Assembly: GCA_934216145.1 (NCBI GenBank)
Contig: CAKQBG010000073.1
Location: 1-6,670, forward strand
Direction: 5' to 3'
From: an uncultured Anaeroplasma sp.
Lineage (GTDB): Bacteria > Bacillota_I > Bacilli_A > Acholeplasmatales > Anaeroplasmataceae
DNA: 6,670 nt
Within the stretch, counting starts at the first letter, position 1. Every line of letters starts with the position of its first letter. Of this stretch, positions 1 to 6,432 are shown piece after piece. The notes under the pieces were generated by a model that was given only the letters and a program-made list of their open reading frames with translations, was not told where the DNA came from and made no database searches. Both the position numbers and the translations under genes were made by a program.

Positions 1-151
1 ACCTACTATTTGAAACCGAGTTTGATATACAGCTTAACACCCCAAATGAAGGGTAGAATCCTAAATTCAGGTTATATAATAAGATAAATTCTTTCTCAAG
101 AGAAAAAATAAAAGATACATATTTTTAGATTATAGTACAATATTATTAGAG

Positions 152-660
152 ATGAAATTAATGGATTACAATAAGGTAAGTACATATTGTGATACATTAG
201 ACTCTAAAACAAATAAGCTAGATGAGGATTTATTAAAAAAATTGATGAATATATTAATTCTCATAATACCGGTGCATTAACTACAGGATATAAAACTGAT
301 ATTAGATTCACTCCAATAGAATTTAGCTATTATAATAGCTATTTTTATTTAATAAGTGAAGGAGGACACAAATTCTTATATCTAAAAAAATAAAAAAATG
401 TTTCTTTAGCTATATTTTATTTCTATAAAGGATTTGGTGATTGCAATGGCATACAAATAAGTGGAATTGCTTCTATAATTGAACCAAACGATTAATGAAT
501 ATGTAGAAGTATTTAAAAGAAAAAATATTTCAATGAAAGCATTAGCTAAGCTAAATCATACAATGTATCTAATTAAAATTGAACCAATTGAAATTAATTT
601 ACTATCTTCTAAATTTAAAAAATGGGACTTAATACAATGAGACAAAAGCTTGTAAAATAA
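152..660 (+). pseudogene. Decayed pyridoxamine 5'-phosphate oxidase-like flavoprotein gene
   Basis: I see a coding remnant that changes frame three times and has one in-frame stop. From the ATG at 152 (or 161) the frame runs to the A-run at 235-241, where it must lose a base to continue as IDEYINSHNTGALTTG. That frame contains FTPIEF, ISEGGHKF, KNVSLAIF and IQISGIASIIEP, interrupted by TAA at 391-393. Near 490-496 it shifts again into NEYVEVFKRKNISMKAL and HTMYLIKIEPIEI. A last shift in the A-run at 617-622 restores a tail with MRQKLVK and a TAA at 658-660. The order of motifs (NTGAL, TPIEF, SEGG-KF, NVSLAI, EYVEVF, SKFKK, RQ) fits small split-barrel FMN-binding proteins of the PNPOx superfamily, whose substrates are mostly unknown. 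The degree of decay makes a functional product unlikely. Family assignment is from recalled motifs, so moderately sure; the 5' limit is uncertain because the stretch before IDEYIN matches nothing I know. Confidence 0.75.
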
Positions 661-665
661 AGAGG

Positions 666-699
666 GGGCTATACCAATTAATTTTGGCATAGCCCTTTT
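666..699. terminator. Bidirectional hairpin terminator between pseudogene and recX
   Basis: Twelve bases at 666-677 (GGGCTATACCAA) pair with 684-695 (TTGGCATAGCCC) around a 6-base loop; the one irregular position is A-C on the plus strand and a G-U wobble on the minus strand. On the plus strand the stem is followed by TTTT right after the pseudogene's stop at 658-660. On the minus strand it directly follows the recX stop and is followed by a T-rich stretch (CTCTTTATTTT). It fits a shared rho-independent terminator for two convergent units, with better pairing for the recX direction. Confidence 0.8.
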
Positions 700-1297
700 A
701 AATATCTAAATTATTTATATCAGATATAGTATATCCTCTTTGTAATAAATAAGATTTAAGCTTCATTTTAGCTATATAAGAATCATATTTATTATATTTA
801 TCCTTATTCTTTATATAAAATTTATTTAAAAATTCATAATATAAATCATAATCCAATTCTTCTAATTCCTTATCTATTACTTCTTTAGTAAAGCCTTTAT
901 CAAAAAGCTTTTTTTTAATCATTAAAATACCATTATAAGTAGATATTAAATAATTAATTTGTCCCTTACATAAAATATTATCATTTAATATCTTTTTATT
1001 AATTAATTCCTCTACTATTTTATCAGCATATTCTATAGAGCATTCCTTATCTATTAAATATTTCTTTATCATTTTAGATGGTTTACCATATTTAATAGAA
1101 TAATTTAAGGCCTTATTATAAAAAGACATATAATCATTATATTTAATTAATGATGATAAAATATCTTCATCAATAATAGAATTAGGAAATAAGCGATATT
1201 TTAATACAACTTCCTCATCTAATATATATTTCTCATTATCAATTGTAACTATATAGCTACTTGAATTATCCTTTTTCTCTAAAGAAATAACTATCAC
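698..1297 (-). CDS. recX: RecX family regulatory protein
   Basis: RecX proteins bind RecA filaments and tune homologous recombination and SOS activity in the cytoplasm. The 199-residue product has the family's repeated three-helix units. Around residues 60-105 there is Y-x-x-AL with KYGKPSKMIKKYL and then IVEELINKKILND, the usual 'AL..L..R.RS..EL..YL...VI..L...lLDD' pattern. A second unit at about 120-148 reads GILMIKKKLFDKGFTKEVI, and a third near 178-196 reads KLKSYLLQRGYTISDI. Length is near the usual 150-270. The start is GTG, and GTGA overlaps the upstream gene's TGA by 4 bases, so translation is probably coupled; a purine-rich AAAGGGTGA lies about 10 bases upstream. It is the last gene of the prfB operon and ends at the 666-699 hairpin. 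recA is not in the window. The sequence is divergent and lysine-rich, so assignment rests on the repeat pattern. Confidence 0.8.
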   Translation of the reverse strand: MIVISLEKKDNSSSYIVTIDNEKYILDEEVVLKYRLFPNSIIDEDILSSLIKYNDYMSFYNKALNYSIKYGKPSKMIKKYLIDKECSIEYADKIVEELINKKILNDNILCKGQINYLISTYNGILMIKKKLFDKGFTKEVIDKELEELDYDLYYEFLNKFYIKNKDKYNKYDSYIAKMKLKSYLLQRGYTISDINNLDI

Positions 1298-2232
1298 TTA
1301 TATTCACCCTTTACTTCCTTACAGCTAGTAACAAAGGTAAAGGCTTTTTTATCTACTTCTTCAATTAAAGGCATAAGCTTATAGGCCTCACTCTTATCCA
1401 TTGTACAAATAACCATAGTATAATTTTCTCCAGTATAAGAACCAGTAACATTAGTGAAGGTAGCTCCTCTTTTAACAGAATTATAAATAAGTTCCTTAAT
1501 TTCATCAGGCTTTGAAGTTATTATATAAGCTGTTCTTCTACTCTTGGCATTTAAAATTACTGAATCAATAACATAACCATTTCCTACAACACCTAAAGAA
1601 CCAAATAATACTAATTCTAAATTGTAACCAAAGCTAGCTTCACCATGGAAAACACTAAATCCAGCAATAAAAACAATGACCCAATCGGTTAAATACATAG
1701 AGATTGAATATGGAACATGGAAATATTTAGACATAATTTGCTGAATTACATCAAGTCCACCAGTAGAGCCATTATTTTTGATTGAAATTCCAATTCCAAA
1801 GCCAACACAAATAATAGATACTGCAATTGAAACTAAATATGTAGATGTACCAGCATGAACAACTCCATCAACTATTGAAAAGTCAGAGATACTTTGCAAA
1901 AAGAAATAATGATCACAGGTATTCTCAAGAATTAAAACAATTGTTGGTGATAATAATGTAGCATATACTGTTTTACCAAAAAAATCACGTCCTAAGAATA
2001 TAGCTCCTACTATTAAACAAATAATATCTACTATATACATAAATATACTTGTAGTAAACCAATCTCCTATTTGAGTATAAAAGGGCTTTAATATAGTTGC
2101 GAGCCCCATAACACCACCAAGACATAAATTAATAGGATCTAAAAAGAAATAAAATCCAATATTCATCAAAATAACGCCAAATGATATAAATGAATATGGT
2201 TTAAGTTTTTTTAAAATAAATTCCTTAATCAT
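1294..2232 (-). CDS. YitT family membrane protein (DUF161/DUF2179)
   Basis: This is a 312-residue integral membrane protein of the YitT/YvjA family. I see hydrophobic segments at about 12-32, 36-52, 63-82, 88-103, 130-152, 178-195 and 204-225. The conserved small-residue motif NNGSTGGLD (153-161) follows the fifth, as expected for the YitT membrane domain. The soluble C-terminus, about 233-307, is a DUF2179 domain with RGATFTNVTGSYTG and YTMVICTMDKSE. The biochemical role of the family is not established; transport or regulatory functions have been suggested. The ATG lies inside the end of prfB, giving an 8-base overlap (ATGATTAA), with GGCAGG about 8 bases upstream serving as ribosome binding site. 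It ends in TGA, read as stop. In Bacillus subtilis a family member (yvjA) also lies close to prfB, so the pairing looks conserved; that comparison is from memory. Confidence 0.9.
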   Translation of the reverse strand: MIKEFILKKLKPYSFISFGVILMNIGFYFFLDPINLCLGGVMGLATILKPFYTQIGDWFTTSIFMYIVDIICLIVGAIFLGRDFFGKTVYATLLSPTIVLILENTCDHYFFLQSISDFSIVDGVVHAGTSTYLVSIAVSIICVGFGIGISIKNNGSTGGLDVIQQIMSKYFHVPYSISMYLTDWVIVFIAGFSVFHGEASFGYNLELVLFGSLGVVGNGYVIDSVILNAKSRRTAYIITSKPDEIKELIYNSVKRGATFTNVTGSYTGENYTMVICTMDKSEAYKLMPLIEEVDKKAFTFVTSCKEVKGEYK

Positions 2233-3331
2233 TACTTTTACCTGCCATAAATTTTAAATATGCTTGCATGAAGCCTTCAATATCTCCATCCATTACTGCA
2301 TCAATATTACCCATTTCATAATTAGTTCTATGATCCTTAACTAATGTATAAGGACAGAAAACATAAGATCTAATTTGGCTTCCAAAATTAATACCCATTT
2401 GTTCACCCTTTAAAGATCTAATTTCCTCCTCTTGTTTTTTAATTTCAAGCTCAATTAGTTTAGATTTTAAAATCTTAAAACAAATATCCTTATTCTTAAT
2501 TTGGCTTCTTTCATTTTGACATGTTACAACAATACCAGTAGGTTTATGCGTTACACGAACAGCTGAATAGGTAGTATTAACACCCTGACCACCAGGACCT
2601 GATGAACAATAAGTATCAATCTTTACATCCTCATCATTTATAACAACATCCTCTGCTTCTTCAATTTGAGGAGCAATATCACAGCTACAAAAAGATGTAT
2701 GACGTCTAGCATTTGAATCAAATGGCGAAATACGAACTAATCTATGAACACCACGCTCAGATTTAAATAAGCCATAGGCATAAGGTCCACTAATAGACAT
2801 AGTTAAGCTTTTAATACCAGCCTCATCACCTGCTTGATAATCTAAAACAGTAACCTTAAAGCCTTTCTTCTGACAAAAACGAGTATACATTCTATATAGC
2901 ATATCAGCCCAGTCCATTGATTCGGTACCACCAGCACCAGGATGAAGCTCTAAAATACAATCATTAAAATCATATTTTCCACTTAATAACGCATCCTCTT
3001 CAAGCTTAGTCATATAAGATTTTAGATTTTCCATTTCATCTTCCATTAAAGTTAAGGCATCATTATCATCATCTATCATTTCAACTAATGATAGAATATC
3101 ATTATAAATATCATTAGCCTTATTATATTTATTAACTATTTCTTTTAAAGCATTTGCTTTAGAAATAATACTCTGAGCATGTGTAGGATCATTCCAAAAA
3201 TCAGGAGCCTGAATTAATGAATCTAATTCTTTAAGCTCAGGAGTCTTTTTTTCTATATTAAAAGCTTGATATAAATCATTAAGCTTTATTTTATATTCTT
3301 CAATAAATTTATTTATTTCATACTTTTCCAT
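2225..3331 (-). CDS. prfB: Peptide chain release factor 2 (RF2)
   Basis: RF2 recognises UGA and UAA in the ribosomal A site and triggers peptide release. The 368-residue product (E. coli RF2 is 365) has an N-terminal helical domain with PDFWND (43-48), the acidic ELHPGAGGTESMDWADML block (128-145), the RF2 tripeptide SPF at 202-204 that reads the stop codon, and GGQ at 247-249 that reaches the peptidyl-transferase centre. The C-terminal part contains FGSQIRSYVFCPYTLVKDHRT. An upstream in-frame TTG at 3349 exists, but the AAAGGAG at 3339-3345 sits 7 bases before the ATG at 3331, which I chose. The reading frame is continuous, so the programmed +1 frameshift near codon 25 found in many RF2 genes is absent. 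The residues around GGQ read GPGGQGVNTTYSAVR instead of the common GAGGQHVN-T-SAVR. It is the first gene of an operon with the YitT-family gene and recX. Confidence 0.97.
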   Translation of the reverse strand: MEKYEINKFIEEYKIKLNDLYQAFNIEKKTPELKELDSLIQAPDFWNDPTHAQSIISKANALKEIVNKYNKANDIYNDILSLVEMIDDDNDALTLMEDEMENLKSYMTKLEEDALLSGKYDFNDCILELHPGAGGTESMDWADMLYRMYTRFCQKKGFKVTVLDYQAGDEAGIKSLTMSISGPYAYGLFKSERGVHRLVRISPFDSNARRHTSFCSCDIAPQIEEAEDVVINDEDVKIDTYCSSGPGGQGVNTTYSAVRVTHKPTGIVVTCQNERSQIKNKDICFKILKSKLIELEIKKQEEEIRSLKGEQMGINFGSQIRSYVFCPYTLVKDHRTNYEMGNIDAVMDGDIEGFMQAYLKFMAGKSND

Positions 3332-3338
3332 AAAGAGT

Positions 3339-3345
3339 CTCCTTT
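3339..3345 (-). promoter_or_regulatory. prfB ribosome binding site deciding the start
   Basis: AAAGGAG on the minus strand lies 7 bases before the ATG at 3331. An upstream in-frame TTG at 3349 would place these bases inside the coding region, so the ATG is the more likely start and the product is six residues shorter than the longest frame. Confidence 0.85.
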
Positions 3346-3361
3346 CCAAAAATACTTATTT

Positions 3362-3390
3362 ATTTTAACACATCAAATTATTATTTTCAA
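3362..3390 (-). promoter_or_regulatory. Promoter of the prfB-yitT-recX operon
   Basis: On the minus strand TTGAAA (3390-3385) and TAAAAT (3367-3362) are separated by 17 bases, and a TG one base before the -10 makes it an extended -10 element. Transcription would start near 3355 and leave a leader of about 24 bases before the prfB ATG, just enough for the ribosome binding site. Each hexamer differs from the sigma-A consensus at one position. Confidence 0.75.
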
Positions 3391-3429
3391 TTTCCGAACA
3401 AAAATAATCAATTATATTTATATTTTATC

Positions 3430-3470
3430 TTTAAATTAATGCAATTATTCTTTATAATGTTAATGGTGAT
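3430..3470 (+). promoter_or_regulatory. Promoter and ribosome binding site of the ParB-like gene
   Basis: A perfect TATAAT lies at 3453-3458, 17 bases after a weak -35 match, TTTAAA (3430-3435). GGTGAT at 3465-3470 can pair with the 3' end of 16S rRNA, although unusually from the 3' part of the Shine-Dalgarno region, and lies 4 bases before the ATG at 3475. The predicted leader is short, about 10 bases, so initiation may be modest. The divergent prfB promoter is about 40 bases away, leaving room for shared control, but I see no operator palindrome. Confidence 0.55.
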
Positions 3471-3474
3471 TTAA

Positions 3475-4098
3475 ATGATTATTAAAAGAGATTATAATGA
3501 TACGATATATTCTAAAAAAAATAGATTATTAGGTAACTGCTTTACCATAATAGAAAATAATGAAAAATTCTATTATGAATTTCAAATAAATAAAAATGAA
3601 GCTAAAATTGTAAGTAGTAATCTAGTATTTATAGAACATGCCATAAAGGAATTTAGAAAATATAATAAAAATATAAATGTATTTTATAATGAATCTAGAA
3701 GCTACTATAGAGCCTTTGATAAAGAATATACCTTTAAGCTCCCTATTAAATGTATTCAGCCTAGTAAATTTTTTATTAACGAGGAAAAGCTCAATATTAT
3801 AGAGGAATATATAGATGAAGATGATATCTGTGTACCTGTTTGTATAATAGATGATGAATATGTTTTATTAGATGGTCACACTAGATTATATTTAATGAAT
3901 CAAAATTATAGAAAGCTTGTTGATGTTTATATAGATGAAAAATATCCTCAAATTGAAGATTTTATCTATATGGCAAAGGAAAATAATATACGATCTATTT
4001 CTCAAATGAAGCTCCTTTCAAATGAGGAATACCATAATATTTGGGATAATTTTATAAATGAATATTATAATAATGAGGACCTTAATCATAAAGACTAG
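3475..4098 (+). CDS. Orphan protein with C-terminal ParB-like (ParB/Srx fold) domain
   Basis: The 207-residue product is soluble and acidic. Residues 88-155 look like a ParB N-terminal-type domain: KLPIKCIQPSKFFINEEKL, then VPVCIIDDEYVLLDGHTRLYLM, then VDVYIDE. The DGHTRL motif (133-138) occupies the place of the GERR/GHRR motif of ParB, the nucleotide-binding or catalytic site in this fold. The tail (160-195) with EDFIYMAKENNIRSISQM and EEYHNIW resembles the tail of short ParB-like proteins in Firmicutes. No DNA-binding helix-turn-helix or centromere-binding part follows, and no parA is nearby, so a chromosome-partition role is unlikely. Residues 1-87 match nothing I recognise. It stands alone between two minus-strand operons, divergent from prfB and convergent with obg. 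The actual function (nuclease, nucleotide-binding enzyme or other) is unknown. Confidence 0.65.
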   Translation: MIIKRDYNDTIYSKKNRLLGNCFTIIENNEKFYYEFQINKNEAKIVSSNLVFIEHAIKEFRKYNKNINVFYNESRSYYRAFDKEYTFKLPIKCIQPSKFFINEEKLNIIEEYIDEDDICVPVCIIDDEYVLLDGHTRLYLMNQNYRKLVDVYIDEKYPQIEDFIYMAKENNIRSISQMKLLSNEEYHNIWDNFINEYYNNEDLNHKD

Positions 4099-4107
4099 GG
4101 TCCTTTT
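4076..4107 (+). terminator. Likely terminator of the ParB-like gene
   Basis: AGGACC (4076-4081) pairs with GGTCCT (4099-4104) across a 17-base loop, and the T-run at 4104-4107 overlaps the stem's end. The left arm lies inside the last codons of the gene and the TAG stop is in the loop. The stem is short and the loop long, so efficiency may be modest; the next hairpin at 4135-4173 could act as a back-up on this strand. Confidence 0.5.
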
Positions 4108-4121
4108 AATATTAAATTGAT

Positions 4122-4173
4122 ATTTAAATAAAAAAGCCATAGGCTAATAAAAATTAATTTAATGCCTATAGCT
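4122..4173 (-). terminator. Rho-independent terminator of the rplU-prp-rpmA-obg operon
   Basis: On the minus strand AGCTATAGGC (4173-4164) pairs with GCCTATGGCT (4144-4135) over 10 bases with one G-U pair, and is followed by TTTTTTATTT. The loop is AT-rich and 19 bases long. It begins 5 bases after the obg stop at 4179-4181. Confidence 0.85.
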
Positions 4174-4178
4174 AACTT

Positions 4179-5453
4179 TTAATCTATAAATTCAAATTCA
4201 AAATCAAAGATTCGTACAGTATCTCCATTTTTTACTCCAAGCTTTCTTAGCTCATCATCAAGACCATAAGTTCTTAATTGACGGGCAAATCTAGCTCTAC
4301 CTGTATCTGAATCAAAGTCAGTCATTTCAAATAAACGAAGTAACTTCTCTCCAGTAACATTAAAGATACCATCGCTATCCTTTTCGATATTAAAGAATTT
4401 CTTTTCTTCCTTTAATCCATATTCAACAACATCTAGCTCATCCTCTTCAAATAAGCTAAATTCCTCTGTATTTTCAAGAGTATCAGCTATCTTATATAAT
4501 AGCTCATTAAGATTTTTCTTCTCGTAAGCTGAAATACAAATGATTGGATCACTTACCTTTTCTTTAAACTTACGTAAGTTCTCTTCTGCACCTTCAACAT
4601 CCATCTTATTAGCTACAATAATCATTGGACGCTTAGATAAATTCATTTTATATTCCTTAAGCTCGTTGTTAATAATACAGTAATCCTGATATGGATCTCT
4701 ACCATCTACAGCACCCATATCAATAACATGTACTATAACCTTACAACGCTCAATATGACGTAAAAATTGTAAACCAAGACCAGCACCCTGGTGAGCACCC
4801 TCAATAATACCTGGAAGGTCAGCCATTACAAAATCTCTTCCATCAGGTAAACGAACCATACCTAGGTTTGGTACTAAAGTCGTAAAATGATAGCTTGCGA
4901 TTTTTGGTCTAGCCTGAGATACAGCAGCGATCAATGTTGACTTTCCAACACTTGGGAATCCAACAAGTCCACAATCTGCTAAAACTCTTAGCTCACAACG
5001 AATATTCTTTTTTTCGCCTGGTTCTCCTTTTTCACAGAAATCAGGACATTTTAAAGTTCCTGAGGCAAAAGCCATATTACCTCTACCACCACGGCCACCC
5101 TTACATACAACAACTTCTTGATTATGAGTAGTAATATCACCGATAACTCTATTAGTTTCATCATCAAAAATTGTTGTTCCAACAGGGACTAAAACAATAG
5201 TATCTTCTGCATTTGCACCAAATTGACCTTTATTTCTACCCTTTTCACCAGGTTTTCCTTTTAAAATACGATTAAATCTTAAATCTAAAAGAGTAGACAT
5301 TCCTTCATTTCCTTTAAAAATGATAGAACCACCCTTACCACCAGATCCGCCAAAAGGTCCACCTCTTTCGACCTTTAGCTCTCTACGGTAAGCAACGATA
5401 CCATCTCCACCCTTACCAGCTTCAAGCTCCATTTTTGCTTGATCAACGAACAT
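4179..5453 (-). CDS. obg: Obg family GTPase (Obg/CgtA)
   Basis: Obg is an essential GTPase that binds the 50S subunit, takes part in its late assembly and is linked to ppGpp and stress signalling. From the ATG at 5453 the product has 424 residues, close to the 428 of B. subtilis Obg. The glycine-rich Obg fold spans about 1-158 (AGKGGDGIVAYRRE, GGPFGGSGGKGG, KGGRGGRGN). The G domain follows: G1 GFPSVGKST (165-173), switch-I TT at 191-192, G3 DLPG (212-215) then GAHQGAGLG, G4 NKMD (282-285) and G5 SAY (308-310). Residues 357-424 form the C-terminal OCT domain. An in-frame ATG 12 codons upstream exists, but AAGGAGG at 5462-5468, 8 bases before 5453, and the family's conserved MFVDQA start decide for the shorter form. 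It follows rpmA after a strong hairpin, and the spo0B gene found between rpmA and obg in Bacillus is absent. Confidence 0.98.
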   Translation of the reverse strand: MFVDQAKMELEAGKGGDGIVAYRRELKVERGGPFGGSGGKGGSIIFKGNEGMSTLLDLRFNRILKGKPGEKGRNKGQFGANAEDTIVLVPVGTTIFDDETNRVIGDITTHNQEVVVCKGGRGGRGNMAFASGTLKCPDFCEKGEPGEKKNIRCELRVLADCGLVGFPSVGKSTLIAAVSQARPKIASYHFTTLVPNLGMVRLPDGRDFVMADLPGIIEGAHQGAGLGLQFLRHIERCKVIVHVIDMGAVDGRDPYQDYCIINNELKEYKMNLSKRPMIIVANKMDVEGAEENLRKFKEKVSDPIICISAYEKKNLNELLYKIADTLENTEEFSLFEEDELDVVEYGLKEEKKFFNIEKDSDGIFNVTGEKLLRLFEMTDFDSDTGRARFARQLRTYGLDDELRKLGVKNGDTVRIFDFEFEFID

Positions 5454-5461
5454 ATGCTTCG

Positions 5462-5468
5462 CCTCCTT
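5462..5468 (-). promoter_or_regulatory. obg ribosome binding site deciding the start
   Basis: AAGGAGG lies 8 bases before the ATG at 5453. The longer in-frame start at 5489 would sit inside the hairpin at 5483-5502 and has no ribosome binding site, so 5453 is the start. The site begins 7 bases after the T-run that follows the hairpin. Confidence 0.9.
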
Positions 5469-5475
5469 TTTTATG

Positions 5476-5502
5476 AAAAAAATGCCCAAAATACTTTGGG
5501 CA
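5476..5502 (-). terminator. Intergenic terminator or attenuator between rpmA and obg
   Basis: On the minus strand TGCCCAAA (5502-5495) and TTTGGGCA (5490-5483) form a perfect 8-base-pair stem with a GTAT loop, followed at once by seven T residues (5482-5476). This is a textbook rho-independent terminator 10 bases after the rpmA stop. Only 15 bases separate its end from the start of the obg ribosome binding site, with no room for a separate promoter, so obg depends on read-through or on a promoter inside rpmA that I did not find. It would lower obg expression relative to the ribosomal protein genes. Confidence 0.85.
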
Positions 5503-5512
5503 CAATTATTTA

Positions 5513-5800
5513 TTATTCAGCAATAGGATAAACAGAAATTTGCTTCTTGTCGCGTCCCTTGCGTTCAAACTTTACTGTTCCAGTTACCTTAGCATATAAA
5601 GTATCATCGCCACCACGACCAACATTTGTACCAGCAAAGAACTTAGTACCTCTTTGACGATATAAAATTGAACCTGCAGAAACAATCTCGCCATCACTAG
5701 CCTTTGCGCCTAAACGCTTAGCTTCTGAATCACGGCCGTTCTTAGTAGAACCAACACCTTTTTTAGATGCGAATAATTGAATGTTAAGCTTTAATAACAT
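5513..5800 (-). CDS. rpmA: Large ribosomal subunit protein bL27, with cleavable prepeptide
   Basis: bL27 sits near the peptidyl-transferase centre, and its mature N-terminus reaches toward the tRNA ends. The 95-residue product has the family core [19 protein letters not shown] and [12 protein letters not shown]. It also begins with a 10-residue extension, [10 protein letters not shown], followed by ASKKG. This is the Firmicutes-type prepeptide with the LNxQxF-A(S/A)KKG cleavage pattern that the protease Prp removes after the Phe, here predicted between F10 and A11. The protease gene is directly upstream. AGGAGG at 5809-5814 overlaps the prp stop TAG (5813-5815) and lies 8 bases before the ATG, so expression is linked to that of prp. 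The gene ends in TAA, followed by a strong hairpin before obg. Confidence 0.98.
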   Translation of the reverse strand: MLLKLNIQLFASKKGVGSTKNGRDSEAKRLGAKASDGEIVSAGSILYRQRGTKFFAGTNVGRGGDDTLYAKVTGTVKFERKGRDKKQISVYPIAE

Positions 5801-5808
5801 ATTAGAAT

Positions 5809-5814
5809 CCTCCT
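5809..5814 (-). promoter_or_regulatory. rpmA ribosome binding site overlapping the prp stop
   Basis: AGGAGG shares two bases with the TAG stop of prp, so ribosomes ending on prp arrive at the rpmA start site. The spacing to the rpmA ATG is 8 bases. Confidence 0.85.
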
Positions 5815-6121
5815 AGTTCTTTCTTTTTATGTATTTAGGATATTGCTCCTGTAAACTATCTAAGGCATCAACTAAATTTTCAAAAATTCCTTTTGAAACC
5901 TTATCGTTTAATTTGACTTGTAATCTGAAGTACCCTTCTTCTACTACTAAATCTAAAATGTTGTAACTCAAATCTAGCTTTTCGTATAGATTAGCAGTCA
6001 TAATTGTTATAGTTGATATTGAAGCACACACAATGTCAAAGCCACTATCAGCATACCCACTATGTCCATTCAATTCAACTGTACCTTCATCGTTTTTAAA
6101 TTTTACACTATAAGTAGTCAT
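5813..6121 (-). CDS. prp: Ribosomal-processing cysteine protease Prp (YsxB family)
   Basis: Prp removes the N-terminal extension of bL27, a step needed for functional 50S subunits in Staphylococcus aureus and relatives. The 102-residue protein shows the family signature NGHSGYADSGFDIVCASIS at residues 18-36, with the catalytic histidine (H20) and cysteine (C32) both present in the usual spacing. The remainder, a helical segment and the LVDALDSLQEQYPKYI stretch near the C-terminus, fits the compact family fold. The ATG starts 2 bases after the rplU stop (TAATTATG), and I see no good ribosome binding site, so translation is probably coupled to rplU. The position between rplU and rpmA, next to the substrate gene, is the normal Firmicutes arrangement. 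Confidence 0.95.
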   Translation of the reverse strand: MTTYSVKFKNDEGTVELNGHSGYADSGFDIVCASISTITIMTANLYEKLDLSYNILDLVVEEGYFRLQVKLNDKVSKGIFENLVDALDSLQEQYPKYIKRKN

Positions 6122-6123
6122 AA

Positions 6124-6432
6124 TTAAGCATTAATTGCTTCAATTACTAACTTAGTATATGCTTGACGATGACCCTTCTTAGAAGCACTGTGCTTCTTAG
6201 GACGATATTTATAAATAGTAATCTTCTTGCCTCTTCCGTGCTTTTCACACTTAGCTGCTACAGTAGCACCCTCAACATATGGAGCACCAACCTTAACATC
6301 ATCACCAGATACTAATAAAACCTTATCGAAAGTATAAGATTCGCCTTCAGCAACCTCAAGCTTTTCAACATAAATTGCTTGGCCAACTTCAACCTTAACT
6401 TGCTTTCCACCAGTTTCTACAATTGCATACAT
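6124..6432 (-). CDS. rplU: Large ribosomal subunit protein bL21
   Basis: bL21 binds 23S rRNA in the 50S subunit. The 102-residue product has the usual family length and motifs: [18 protein letters not shown] at the start, the [19 protein letters not shown] strand pair in the middle and the basic RNA-binding stretch [18 protein letters not shown] near residues 73-90. AAGGAGG at 6442-6448, 9 bases before the ATG, supports the start. It is the first gene of an operon with prp, rpmA and, by read-through, obg, and is preceded by a very strong promoter and a structured leader. Confidence 0.98.
   Translation of the reverse strand: MYAIVETGGKQVKVEVGQAIYVEKLEVAEGESYTFDKVLLVSGDDVKVGAPYVEGATVAAKCEKHGRGKKITIYKYRPKKHSASKKGHRQAYTKLVIEAINA

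Noticed and set aside
1..151. Short open frame (1-84, plus) and a small TTTCT-CAAG-AGAAA inverted repeat near 92-105
   Set aside because: The frame is only 28 codons, cut by the window edge and without recognisable motifs; the inverted repeat has a 5-bp stem and no T-run. I see no supportable gene or signal here.
4934..5131. 65-codon open frame on the plus strand
   Set aside because: It lies wholly inside obg on the opposite strand, over the G1 region and the glycine-rich domain, has no ribosome binding site and resembles no family.
4934..5453. Glycine-rich repeats as possible low-complexity or repeat DNA
   Set aside because: They encode the normal Obg-fold glycine-rich loops and are conserved protein features, not DNA repeats.
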